NCBI GenBank assembly: GCA_903821605.1
Contig: CAIJLZ010000007.1
Location: forward strand, 124,001 to 188,000
Direction of reading: 5' to 3'
Length of the DNA: 64,000 bases
DNA from: an uncultured Sphingomonadales bacterium
GTDB taxonomy: Bacteria; Pseudomonadota; Alphaproteobacteria; Sphingomonadales; Sphingomonadaceae
Below the pieces are notes generated by a model. It searched no databases. It was not told the origin of the DNA and worked only from the letters and a program-made list of their open reading frames with translations. The translations under genes were made by a program, and so were the position numbers. Positions 1 to 7,263 of the stretch are shown here, piece by piece (within the stretch, counting starts at the first letter, position 1; each line of letters begins with the position of its first letter).

Positions 1-249
1 GCAACCATAGGCCATGGCTTCCATGATGATCGCGGCTTCAAGCCGGCCAAGGCCGATCCCGCCAGCGGCTTCCGATACATAGATGCCGCCAAAGCCGAGT
101 TCGGCGGCAGCCTTGATCACATCGCGCGGGAAATGATGTTCCTCGTCCCATTTCGCCGCAAAGGGCGTGATCGCATCGGCCGTGAACTTCTGCGCCATTT
201 CCTGAATGGCAAGCTGATCTTCGGTCAGATCATATTGGTTGGTCATCAT
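1..249 (-). CDS. Acyl-CoA dehydrogenase, N-terminal part (cut by window edge)
   Basis: Only the first 83 codons are inside the window. The translation (MTNQYDLTEDQLAIQEMAQK, later GFGGIYVSEAAGG and GLGRLEAAIIMEA) matches the N-terminal helical domain of acyl-CoA dehydrogenases, flavoenzymes that oxidise acyl-CoA to enoyl-CoA. The wording resembles the isobutyryl/short-branched-chain group used in valine breakdown, but the active-site half is missing, so the substrate is open. Two ATG codons lie side by side (249 and 246) behind a GGTGAG ribosome site; either may be used. A terminator separates it from the aldehyde dehydrogenase upstream, so it probably has its own promoter in the short gap that holds TGCA palindromes. 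Confidence 0.85.
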   Translation of the reverse strand, partial: MMTNQYDLTEDQLAIQEMAQKFTADAITPFAAKWDEEHHFPRDVIKAAAELGFGGIYVSEAAGGIGLGRLEAAIIMEAMAYGC

Positions 250-261
250 CTCACCCTATCT

Positions 262-290
262 GATGCACCTGCATCGATTGTGCATTGTGC
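262..290. promoter_or_regulatory. TGCA-rich palindrome upstream of the acyl-CoA dehydrogenase
   Basis: GATGCA-CC-TGCATC (262-275) is a perfect 6-bp dyad, followed by TGCATTGTGC (281-290). It lies 13-41 nt before the acyl-CoA dehydrogenase start. TGCAT/ATGCA arms also occur in the palindromes at the LysR gene (2015-2026), so the same regulator might act here. This is inference from similarity only. Confidence 0.35.
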
Positions 291-304
291 CGCCTGATAC
301 ACGA

Positions 305-339
305 AAACGCCCGCAACGGCTGCACCGTCACGGGCGTTT
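305..339 (-). terminator. Rho-independent terminator after the aldehyde dehydrogenase
   Basis: AAACGCCCG (305-313) pairs with CGGGCGTTT (331-339). Read on the minus strand the hairpin ends in GTTTTCGT. It follows the stop codon of the aldehyde dehydrogenase gene at 372. Confidence 0.7.
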
Positions 340-371
340 CCATGATTACGCGTGGTCGTTCACGGCCAAGG

Positions 372-1802
372 TCAGTTGGCCAGCTTCTGGATCACGTTCC
401 CGAACAGCTCGTCGTCGCTCGGGATCGTCTTGGCGACGGCCAGCGGCTTCGAGACCCAGGTCTCGTTGATCAGGTCACGCCATGTGATGTTGTTGTTGGT
501 GCCATTGCCGCCCCAGCTACCGCAGCCAAGCGAGAAGGTCTGGCGCATGCCGTTCCACAAATTGCCCGAGTTGGACGGGGCCTGCGGCTGGTTGACCATG
601 ACGCGCGAGGTTTTGGTTGCCTTGGCAAGTCGCAGGATGTTGTCATCCGAGTTTGAATAAATGCCGCAGCTATGGCCCTGGCCCTGATAGGACTGGATAT
701 TGTTGGTCAGCGCGATGGCTTCATCAATGTCCTTGGCACGGTACAGCGCCATCACGACCGACAGCTTCTCGCCCGAGAACGGGTATTCCGGGCCGTAGCC
801 GGTTTCCGGCACGATGAAGAAGCGCTTGCCTTCCGGCAGGCCGATGCCCGCCATGCCGGCGATTTTTTCGGCCGGCTGGGCGACGATCCCGGTGTTGAGA
901 TGACCATCGACCCAGATGGTGTTCTGGAGCTTCACCTTTTCTTCCGGGGTGACGACATAGCCGCCTTGATGTTCGAGCTTGGCAAGCATCTCGTCATAGA
1001 TCGCGTCGAACAGCACGACGCTATTGTCCGACGAGCACGACGCCGCGAGATCGAGGGTCTTGGAGATGCGGATCTTTTCGGCTGCATCGTCAAGGTCGGC
1101 GGTGTCATCGACGGTGATGACGGCATTGCCGACGCCGACGCCCAATGCCGGGGTGCCCGACGAATAAGCGGCGGTGACCATCGCGCTGCCGCCGGTGGCG
1201 AGCACACGGTCGCACTGGCGCATCAGTTCGTTGGTCTTTTCGACCGACGGGGTGTCGATGCTGATGACGAGGTCAGCCGGGGCGCCCAGCTTGACGAGCG
1301 CGGCGCGCATCAGGTCGCAGATCAGCTTGTTGGTCAGCTTGGCGCGGGGGTGCGGCGCGATGATGATCGAGTTACGGCCCTTAACGGCCGAAATGCCCTT
1401 GATCACCGGGGTCGCTTCCGGGTTGGTCGACGGCGACAGCGCGCCGATGACGCCAACCGGCTTGGCGATCTTGATGATATTGCGGACGGGATCTTCCTCG
1501 ATCACGCCGACCGACTTGTCGTCGATGATGTCGAGCAGGGCGGCGCGGGTCTTGCGGAAAATCTTGAGATATTTGCCGTCATAATTGCCAAGCTGGCTTT
1601 CATCGACTGTGTGCTGGGCGATCATTTCGGCGACGTCTTCCTTGGCGACAGCCCACACCATGCCACGGATCAGCTCATCGACCTGTTCCTGGGTGTAGTT
1701 GGCGATCTGCTCCTGCGCAGCGCGCGAGCGTGCGACGAGCGCAGCAATCTCGGCGTAGTCGGGGCGTTCTTCTGAAGACGGGATGGAAGCAGCCTGGGCC
1801 AT
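372..1802 (-). CDS. CoA-acylating aldehyde dehydrogenase (sulfoacetaldehyde dehydrogenase/EutE-like)
   Basis: A 476-residue member of the short, CoA-dependent aldehyde dehydrogenase family, which turns an aldehyde plus CoA and NAD(P) into an acyl-CoA. The NAD-binding region includes KPVGVIGALSPSTNP (about 114-128), and the likely catalytic Cys is Cys256 in LAASCSSDN. The C-terminus with GNLWNGMRQTFSLGCGSWGG resembles SauS-type acylating sulfoacetaldehyde dehydrogenases; acetaldehyde or another short aldehyde is equally possible. The start MAQAAS is chosen because GGAG sits 7 nt upstream; an in-frame extension to 1940 lacks such a site. A LysR gene is divergent, a common arrangement for an inducible catabolic gene. 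No sulfonate transporter or sulfoacetyl-CoA enzyme is visible nearby. Confidence 0.8.
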   Translation of the reverse strand: MAQAASIPSSEERPDYAEIAALVARSRAAQEQIANYTQEQVDELIRGMVWAVAKEDVAEMIAQHTVDESQLGNYDGKYLKIFRKTRAALLDIIDDKSVGVIEEDPVRNIIKIAKPVGVIGALSPSTNPEATPVIKGISAVKGRNSIIIAPHPRAKLTNKLICDLMRAALVKLGAPADLVISIDTPSVEKTNELMRQCDRVLATGGSAMVTAAYSSGTPALGVGVGNAVITVDDTADLDDAAEKIRISKTLDLAASCSSDNSVVLFDAIYDEMLAKLEHQGGYVVTPEEKVKLQNTIWVDGHLNTGIVAQPAEKIAGMAGIGLPEGKRFFIVPETGYGPEYPFSGEKLSVVMALYRAKDIDEAIALTNNIQSYQGQGHSCGIYSNSDDNILRLAKATKTSRVMVNQPQAPSNSGNLWNGMRQTFSLGCGSWGGNGTNNNITWRDLINETWVSKPLAVAKTIPSDDELFGNVIQKLAN

Positions 1803-1949
1803 GATGAACTCCGCATTCTGGTGCGTCGCCTGACCGGTAAAAGACCCGCCCAACGACTCGTTTCCGCAGGCCCTGTGCCACTCGCCGGAAGGAACCTGCC
1901 CATCTGGGACGACGATTCCGGTGCTTGGCCGTTTGGGCATGCAACATAT

Positions 1950-1971
1950 GAGGCTCCGGACTCGGAGCCTC
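1950..1971. promoter_or_regulatory. Perfect 9-bp hairpin in the aldehyde dehydrogenase/LysR intergenic region
   Basis: GAGGCTCCG-GACT-CGGAGCCTC. The stem is perfect with a 4-nt loop. Neither side is followed by a T run, so it is not a typical terminator. It may be an operator or a leader hairpin of the minus-strand transcript, about 150 nt before the aldehyde dehydrogenase start. Confidence 0.45.
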
Positions 1972-2014
1972 GGTGACGCTGCCCTATGACTTATTGTGAA
2001 AATGCCCGCAAGAG

Positions 2015-2048
2015 TGCATCAATGCATGATGATACTGCAATTTTGCAG
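2015..2048. promoter_or_regulatory. Two palindromes 21 bp apart before the LysR gene
   Basis: TGCAT-CA-ATGCA (2015-2026) and CTGCAA-TT-TTGCAG (2035-2048) have centres 21 bp apart, two helical turns, so they face the same side of the DNA. They lie 13-46 nt before the LysR start. LysR-type regulators often bind such paired sites to control themselves and the divergent gene. Confidence 0.5.
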
Positions 2049-2060
2049 CAAGGAGTTGAG

Positions 2061-2951
2061 ATGTTCGATTGGGATGACCTGCGTATTTTCCTTGCCGTCG
2101 CGCGGACCCGCACATTGTCGGAAGCGGCGCGGCAGCTCGACCTTGACGCGACCACGGTTGGCCGCCGTTTGGCGCGCTTGGGTGAGGCGCTTGGCACCGA
2201 ATTGTTCGAGCAGGTCGGCAGCGGTCGGCGACCGACCGAAGCAGGCCATGCCTTGTTCCGTCATGCCGAAGCGGTGGAGAGCGCGGCCCTGTCGGCAGTG
2301 GCGCATGTGACGGGCGAATCCCATAGTCTCGCCGGGCAGGTGCGGCTGTCGGTAGCCGAAGGGTTCGGGACATGGGTGCTGGCCCCGGCGATGCGCGACT
2401 TCCACCATCATCATCCGCGCATCCGGCTCGATATCATCACCGCGTCCGGCTTCTTGAACCCCTCCAAGCGCGAGGCGGACATGGCGGTGATGTTGGCCCG
2501 GCCACAGCGCGGGCGGCTGGTGGTGCAATTGCTGGGTGACTATCGCCTGCACCTTTATGCCTCGCGGGGCTATCTCGCGCAGCAAGGGACGCCGCATCAT
2601 CCGGTCGATTTACGCCGTCATGCGCTGGTCGGTTATATCCCCGAACTGATCTATGCCCCGGAGCTGGATTATCTGGGCGAAGTCCTCGCCGGGCTCGAAG
2701 CCGTGCTGCGCAGCACGAGCATCAATGTGCAACACCAGATGATCGCCCATGGCGCGGGCGTTGGCGTGCTGCCCGATTTCATCGGCGACCGCGACCCGGG
2801 GCTGGAACGCATCCTGCCAGACCATGTGGAATTGACCCGCGACCTGTGGTTGGTGACGCATGGCGATCTGGCCAATCTCCCCCGCGTCCGCGCCGTCGCA
2901 CAATGGCTGCGCCACCGGGTGCAGGCGCTGCACGACCAGATTACCGGCTGA
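2061..2951 (+). CDS. LysR-family transcriptional regulator
   Basis: A 296-residue regulator. Residues 1-60 form the winged-helix domain (WDDLRIFLAVARTRTLSEAARQ, then TVGRRLARLGEALGTELFE), followed by the substrate-binding domain (from about 85 to the end). Start MFDWDD is preferred because AAGGAG lies 6 nt upstream; a longer in-frame ORF from 1986 has no site. It is divergent from the CoA-acylating aldehyde dehydrogenase and probably controls it. Two phased palindromes sit directly upstream. The effector is unknown; a short aldehyde or related acid would fit. Confidence 0.9.
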   Translation: MFDWDDLRIFLAVARTRTLSEAARQLDLDATTVGRRLARLGEALGTELFEQVGSGRRPTEAGHALFRHAEAVESAALSAVAHVTGESHSLAGQVRLSVAEGFGTWVLAPAMRDFHHHHPRIRLDIITASGFLNPSKREADMAVMLARPQRGRLVVQLLGDYRLHLYASRGYLAQQGTPHHPVDLRRHALVGYIPELIYAPELDYLGEVLAGLEAVLRSTSINVQHQMIAHGAGVGVLPDFIGDRDPGLERILPDHVELTRDLWLVTHGDLANLPRVRAVAQWLRHRVQALHDQITG

Positions 2952-2985
2952 ACAAGGGGGGCTGCGCTGCGGTCTCCCCCTCTGT

Positions 2986-4884
2986 TCAGCGCGCCAGTTG
3001 CGACAGCGATAGCAGCATTGCGCCTGATGCCATGGTCGTGCCGCCCACCGGGGTGATCATCGCGCATTCAAGGCAACGCACCTGCATCGCCGGGCCATTC
3101 AGCACCAACTGCGCGTCCTGCGTGGCACGGGCCAGCAGCATTGACGGCCGCCGGGCAAGGCGGGTCCATGGATCGTTTCGTGCGGCGGTGCGGTTGACAC
3201 GAGCACCCTGTTCGGCACCGGGCAGCGTGCCCGCGAGCAGGTCTTCGATGAACGAACGATGGGGTTGGATGAAGTTCAATTGCACGGTCTTGGGGTCAAG
3301 CTTTGCGGCGGTGGCCGCTGCCGCAATGGCATCATCCAACGTGCCGAACCGATCCACAAGGCCCAGTTGACGCGCGCTTGCCCCGGTCCAGACCCGGCCT
3401 TGCGCGATCTGATCAACCCGGGAGGGGGTTAAATGGCGGGATTGCGACACTAGCCCGATAAAACGACGATAAATATCCTCCACCCCGGTTTGGATGATCG
3501 CCGCCATTTCCGGCGAGGGGCCATGATAAAGATCCGGCTCGCCACTCAACGGGGTGGTTTTGACCCCGTCGGCATGCAGGCCAAGCTTGGCCATGGCGCC
3601 TTCGAATGTCGGAAAAATCCCAAATACACCGATGGAGCCAGTGATCGTCCCCGGATCGGCGATGATCTGGTCGGCGGCGGTTGCGACCCAATAGCCTCCG
3701 GATGCCGCGACGCCCCCCATGGACGCGATGATCGGGATTTTTTGTTCCTTTGCTTCGATCACGGCGCGCCGGATTTGTTCGGAGGCGAGGACCGATCCGC
3801 CCGGGCTATCGATGCGGACCACCAGCGCCTTGAGATGCCCCTTGGCGATTGCCTCGCGGATCATCGGCGCAATCGTATCGCCACCGGCCGTGCCGGGCCG
3901 CGCTTCGCCATCGACGATGTTGCCGGCCACGGTGACGATGCCGATCTCGCCATGGTCATGGGTTTCATTATTGGCCGCGACCCAATTGGCGAGTTCGATC
4001 GCCTTGAACTGGTCGGGATGCGCATCATCCTGCGCCCCGGCGAGTTCGACCAATCGGCGGTTCCATTCGGTGCGGGTGCCGATACGGTCGATGAGCTGAT
4101 AACGCCGCGCCAGCGTTGCCATATCACTGCCGGGGGTGCGGACGACCGTGGCGAGATCGCGGACATAATCGGGGACGCGCGCCTTGGGTCGGCCCGTGTG
4201 GATGGCACCCAGCCAGTTTTGCCACAGTCCATCGACCATGGCCTGTGCGGCCTGCTTGGCTTCGGGCGATGCTTCGGTCCGGGTAAATGGTTCGACCGCC
4301 GCCTTATAGGTGCCGACCCGGAAGACGCGCGCCTCAATCCCGAGCTTGTCCATCAACCCGCGATAATAAAGCTGTTGCCCACCGGGGCCGGTGATGACCA
4401 CCCCGCCCATCGGATCGACCCAGCTTTCACTGGCATGGGCGGCGAGGCGGTAGCTGTCATCGGCATAGCCGGTGGCAAAGGCAATGACAGGCTTGCCCGC
4501 GCCGCGAACACTGTCGAGTGCGGTTGTGATCTCGGCCAATGCGGCGGGCTGTGCGCCGAGAAAACCGTCGAGATCCAGCGCCACCGCCTTGACGCGCGGA
4601 TCGGTGGCGGCAGCCTTGAGTGCGAGCACGACATCACGCAGCCTGATTTCCTGCGCCATGCCGTCCGCTGTGCCGCTGAGCAATGCCGCCGGGCTGGCGG
4701 CGGCCGGCTGTTCGACAATGGTGCCATTGAGTTCGACCAGCAACGCGCCTGCCGATGGGACGACGGGGCTCGGGATAGCGTGCAGCATCGCATAGAGCGT
4801 GCCGAAGAATAGCAGGAGGAACAGCAACACCAGTATATTCTTGACGCCCATCAGGATGCGCCAGACCCAGCGGATAATGTTCAC
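2986..4884 (-). CDS. sppA: Signal peptide peptidase SppA, long (67 kDa) type
   Basis: Membrane-anchored serine protease that degrades cleaved signal peptides. An N-terminal membrane segment (NILVLLFLLLFFGTLYAM) is followed by two S49 domains, as in E. coli SppA. Counting from the upstream GTG at 4890, the Ser/Lys dyad is Lys196 in GTYKAAVEPF and Ser397 in MGGVAASGGYW. Length (about 632) is normal for the tandem-domain form. The GTG at 4884 is chosen because AAGGAG lies 5 nt before it; a GTG at 4890 abuts that site. It stands alone, with the M23 gene and its terminator upstream. Confidence 0.93.
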   Translation of the reverse strand: MNIIRWVWRILMGVKNILVLLFLLLFFGTLYAMLHAIPSPVVPSAGALLVELNGTIVEQPAAASPAALLSGTADGMAQEIRLRDVVLALKAAATDPRVKAVALDLDGFLGAQPAALAEITTALDSVRGAGKPVIAFATGYADDSYRLAAHASESWVDPMGGVVITGPGGQQLYYRGLMDKLGIEARVFRVGTYKAAVEPFTRTEASPEAKQAAQAMVDGLWQNWLGAIHTGRPKARVPDYVRDLATVVRTPGSDMATLARRYQLIDRIGTRTEWNRRLVELAGAQDDAHPDQFKAIELANWVAANNETHDHGEIGIVTVAGNIVDGEARPGTAGGDTIAPMIREAIAKGHLKALVVRIDSPGGSVLASEQIRRAVIEAKEQKIPIIASMGGVAASGGYWVATAADQIIADPGTITGSIGVFGIFPTFEGAMAKLGLHADGVKTTPLSGEPDLYHGPSPEMAAIIQTGVEDIYRRFIGLVSQSRHLTPSRVDQIAQGRVWTGASARQLGLVDRFGTLDDAIAAAATAAKLDPKTVQLNFIQPHRSFIEDLLAGTLPGAEQGARVNRTAARNDPWTRLARRPSMLLARATQDAQLVLNGPAMQVRCLECAMITPVGGTTMASGAMLLSLSQLAR

Positions 4885-4995
4885 GCTCACTCCTTCACGA
4901 ACAGATCATTGAGCTTAGCTAGCCTGACCTTTTGATCGGGTAAACACCCATGCACCCAGCACCGGCTGGCGGCGGTGACCCATGACCCAAAGAAA

Positions 4996-5026
4996 AGCCT
5001 GCCACCGGACAGGCCGGCGGCAGGCT
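4996..5026 (-). terminator. Terminator after the M23 peptidase gene
   Basis: AGCCTGCC (4996-5003) pairs with GGCAGGCT (5019-5026). On the minus strand the stem is followed by TTTCTTTGG, about 30 nt after the stop at 5058. Confidence 0.75.
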
Positions 5027-5057
5027 AACATATCCTCTCCAGGATATCGAATGCAGT

Positions 5058-5774
5058 TTAGCGCTTGGGACCACCCATGGCCGTGCCCGACAAGGAGTCA
5101 GACGAATGGGCCTGCAGGTTCACCAGATAATCGGTCGATTGCAGGAACGGCAGCGGGTTGACCGCGCGCCCGTCGATGCGGACCTCGTAATGAAGGTGGT
5201 TGCCGGTCGAACGACCGGTCGAGCCCATCAGCCCGATCAGGTCACCGCGCTTGACGCGGGTCATCGGTTCGACGAGCAGCTTGGACAGATGGCCGTAACG
5301 GGTCTGGATACCCTTGCCATGTTCGACTTCGACCAGATTGCCATAGCCATTCGCCCATTGGGCGCGGCCAACAATGCCGTCGGCGGTGGCATAGATCGGG
5401 GTGCCGGCCGCACCGGAAATATCGAGCCCAGCATGCATGGCACGACCGCCACGAAACGGATCGGTGCGTTCACCAAAGCTGGACGTCAGCACCATGGTGC
5501 GCACCGGCTTGGCAGATGGAATCGCAATCACGCCAGTTTCAATCTGGTCGAGCTTCTTCCACGATTGGAACAGCGCCTTGAAAGCGGGATCGGCACGGCC
5601 GGTGATCGCCTCGAACGGACCGCCCACGGCCGATGGTGCGGCAGCTGCTGCGGTGGTGGTGGTAGCGGAAAAAGCGACGGCAATCATGGCGCAGGCAGCG
5701 GCGGCCTGAACACCCTGACGGGTCCAGCGGCGCAAGCGCATCGATACAGTCTTGAAGCTGTCGATTACCAACAT
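5058..5774 (-). CDS. Exported M23 (LytM) family metallopeptidase
   Basis: A 238-residue peptidoglycan endopeptidase of the lysostaphin type. An N-terminal Ala-rich signal segment (about 21-47) directs export. The zinc site is complete: His114 and Asp118 in HAGLD, His162 in YGHLS and His195 in HLHYE. The domain ends with the usual VNPLPFL. Start at 5774 is supported by AAGGG 6 nt upstream. It probably cuts stem-peptide cross-links during growth or division. A terminator follows and the upstream gap (5775-5986) holds only a possible promoter. Confidence 0.9.
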   Translation of the reverse strand: MLVIDSFKTVSMRLRRWTRQGVQAAAACAMIAVAFSATTTTAAAAAPSAVGGPFEAITGRADPAFKALFQSWKKLDQIETGVIAIPSAKPVRTMVLTSSFGERTDPFRGGRAMHAGLDISGAAGTPIYATADGIVGRAQWANGYGNLVEVEHGKGIQTRYGHLSKLLVEPMTRVKRGDLIGLMGSTGRSTGNHLHYEVRIDGRAVNPLPFLQSTDYLVNLQAHSSDSLSGTAMGGPKR

Positions 5775-5986
5775 GTGCGACCCTTATCAGAACCCGTTAT
5801 TGCCAACCTGTAACCCGCCCTGCCGCTTGTCGCGGATCTCAGGCTCATTCCGGGAACGGTTCCGACCTCCGATAGGGGGCGATGGAACCTGTTGTCTTCC
5901 CGAAACTTGTTACCGGTGTCGACCTGAAATCTGCCCATTGGGGCCCCCATTCAGGCGAGGCATACTCATGTCGACTGATTCCCGAA
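5775..5986. other. Noncoding gap between M23 and DUF455 genes
   Basis: No convincing ORF or RNA. A GGAAC-G-GTTCC dyad lies at 5853-5863. CTGATTC-CC-GAATCAG (5975-5990) overlaps the DUF455 stop codon and contains two GANTC sites, the target of the CcrM methylase of alphaproteobacteria. The M23 promoter must be here but I cannot place it. Confidence 0.4.
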
Positions 5987-6787
5987 TCAGCAACCCACTA
6001 AGTAGAAGTCACGGGACAGACCGGCCCTTTGGCGCGCTGAGTCGTTGAATGGTGGCTTAAGCTGTCCTCGAAAATGCCGTTTCACCATGTTTTGCCAATG
6101 ATCGAGGGGGCTGCGATCCTCGCGTGCACAACAATGGTGAAACCAGCGAAGTCCGGCACGGACATGGCCGATTTCGTCGTCCAGAATGCGCTGTAGCATG
6201 GCTGCGCTGCGGGCGTCGCCCAAGGCGGTGAAGCGATCAATCATCGCCGGGGTGACATCCAGCCCGCGCGCTTCCAACACCATCGGCACCACGGCGAGCC
6301 GGGCGCTAATATCGTGGCGGGTGTCGCTTGCCGCCTCCCACAGACCGTCATGGGCCGGAAGGTCGCCATAATCCGCACCCAGCGACCGGAGCCGCCGCCG
6401 GACCAGCGCAAAGTGCATCGCTTCCTCGCTGGCGATGGTCAGCCAGTCATCGGTGAAGCCGGTCGGCATCTCGCCGCCGAAGCGGCCGACCAGATCAAGC
6501 GCGAGGTCAATGGCGACGAATTCGATATGGGCGAGCGCGTGGAGCAGTGCGATTTTCGCCCGGTCCGAGCCTGCTTTTTTGCGCTTTGGCATCAGCCTTG
6601 GCGGCAGCAGTTCGGGCCGGTCGGGCCGAGCCGGGGCGTCGGGCATCGCCACGTCATATCGGGCTGCAAGCCGCCCCAGCCGCCAGTCGCGCGCGATTTT
6701 GCGCGTGGCCATGACCTTTGCCCGGGGATCGGCGGTCAGCAACGTCGCGCGAATGGCTTGCGCGACCGAAGCCAGACCGCCCGTCAT
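5987..6787 (-). CDS. DUF455 ferritin-like protein
   Basis: About 266 residues with the ferritin-like four-helix pattern: Glu/His pairs in HALAHIEFVAIDLALD, IASEEAMHF, MVLEARGLDVTP and DDEIGHVRAG are likely di-iron ligands. DUF455 proteins are distantly related to the tRNA hydroxylase MiaE, but the substrate is unknown. It is the third gene of glnE-bcp-DUF455. The ATG at 6787 starts the conserved N-terminus (MTGGLASVAQA); a GTG at 6799 overlaps the bcp stop as GTGA and could be used by translational coupling. Confidence 0.8.
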   Translation of the reverse strand: MTGGLASVAQAIRATLLTADPRAKVMATRKIARDWRLGRLAARYDVAMPDAPARPDRPELLPPRLMPKRKKAGSDRAKIALLHALAHIEFVAIDLALDLVGRFGGEMPTGFTDDWLTIASEEAMHFALVRRRLRSLGADYGDLPAHDGLWEAASDTRHDISARLAVVPMVLEARGLDVTPAMIDRFTALGDARSAAMLQRILDDEIGHVRAGLRWFHHCCAREDRSPLDHWQNMVKRHFRGQLKPPFNDSARQRAGLSRDFYLVGC

Positions 6788-6795
6788 TGGTGGAT

Positions 6796-7263
6796 TCACG
6801 CCAGCGCCTTTGCGGCCTCCAGCACCGCTTCGGCATGGCCCTTGACCTTGACCTTGCGCCAGACCTGCGTGATCTGGCCATCGCGGCCGATCAGGAAGGT
6901 CGCCCGGTCGATGCCCATATATTTCCGGCCATAAAGCGATTTTTCGATCCAAGTGCCCCATGCCTCGCACACGCGATCATCGGTGTCGGAGACAAGCTGA
7001 AGCTTGAGCTCGTGCTTGGCCGCGAATTTCGCATGGCGCGCGGGCGGGTCTTTGGAAACGCCGATCACCAGCGCATCGGTGGCCGCGAATTGATCGGCCA
7101 GCGCCGAAAAATCCTTTGCTTCGGTGGTGCAGCCGGGGGTGTCGTCTTTCGGGTAGAAATAGACCACGAGCTTGCGGCCCTGCGCGTCCGCTGGGCGCCA
7201 GCTACCGCCATCCACCGTCGTCATGGCCACATCGGGTGCCCGTTCGCCAATATCCGCCATCAT
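6796..7263 (-). CDS. bcp: Thioredoxin-dependent peroxiredoxin, Bcp/PrxQ type
   Basis: A 155-residue thiol peroxidase that reduces hydrogen peroxide and organic peroxides using thioredoxin. The peroxidatic Cys is in YPKDDTPGCTTEAKDF, the PrxQ signature; that stretch has no second Cys five residues on, so it looks like the form without the local resolving Cys (another Cys is in DDRVCEAWG). Two ATGs (7263, 7260) overlap the glnE stop, so it is translationally coupled to glnE. Full length. Confidence 0.93.
   Translation of the reverse strand: MMADIGERAPDVAMTTVDGGSWRPADAQGRKLVVYFYPKDDTPGCTTEAKDFSALADQFAATDALVIGVSKDPPARHAKFAAKHELKLQLVSDTDDRVCEAWGTWIEKSLYGRKYMGIDRATFLIGRDGQITQVWRKVKVKGHAEAVLEAAKALA

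Noticed and set aside
672-1775. 367-codon plus-strand ORF
   Set aside because: Antisense to the aldehyde dehydrogenase; Arg/Asp/Gly-rich translation without domain features.
3490-4812. 440-codon plus-strand ORF
   Set aside because: Antisense to sppA, which has intact catalytic residues and a membrane segment.
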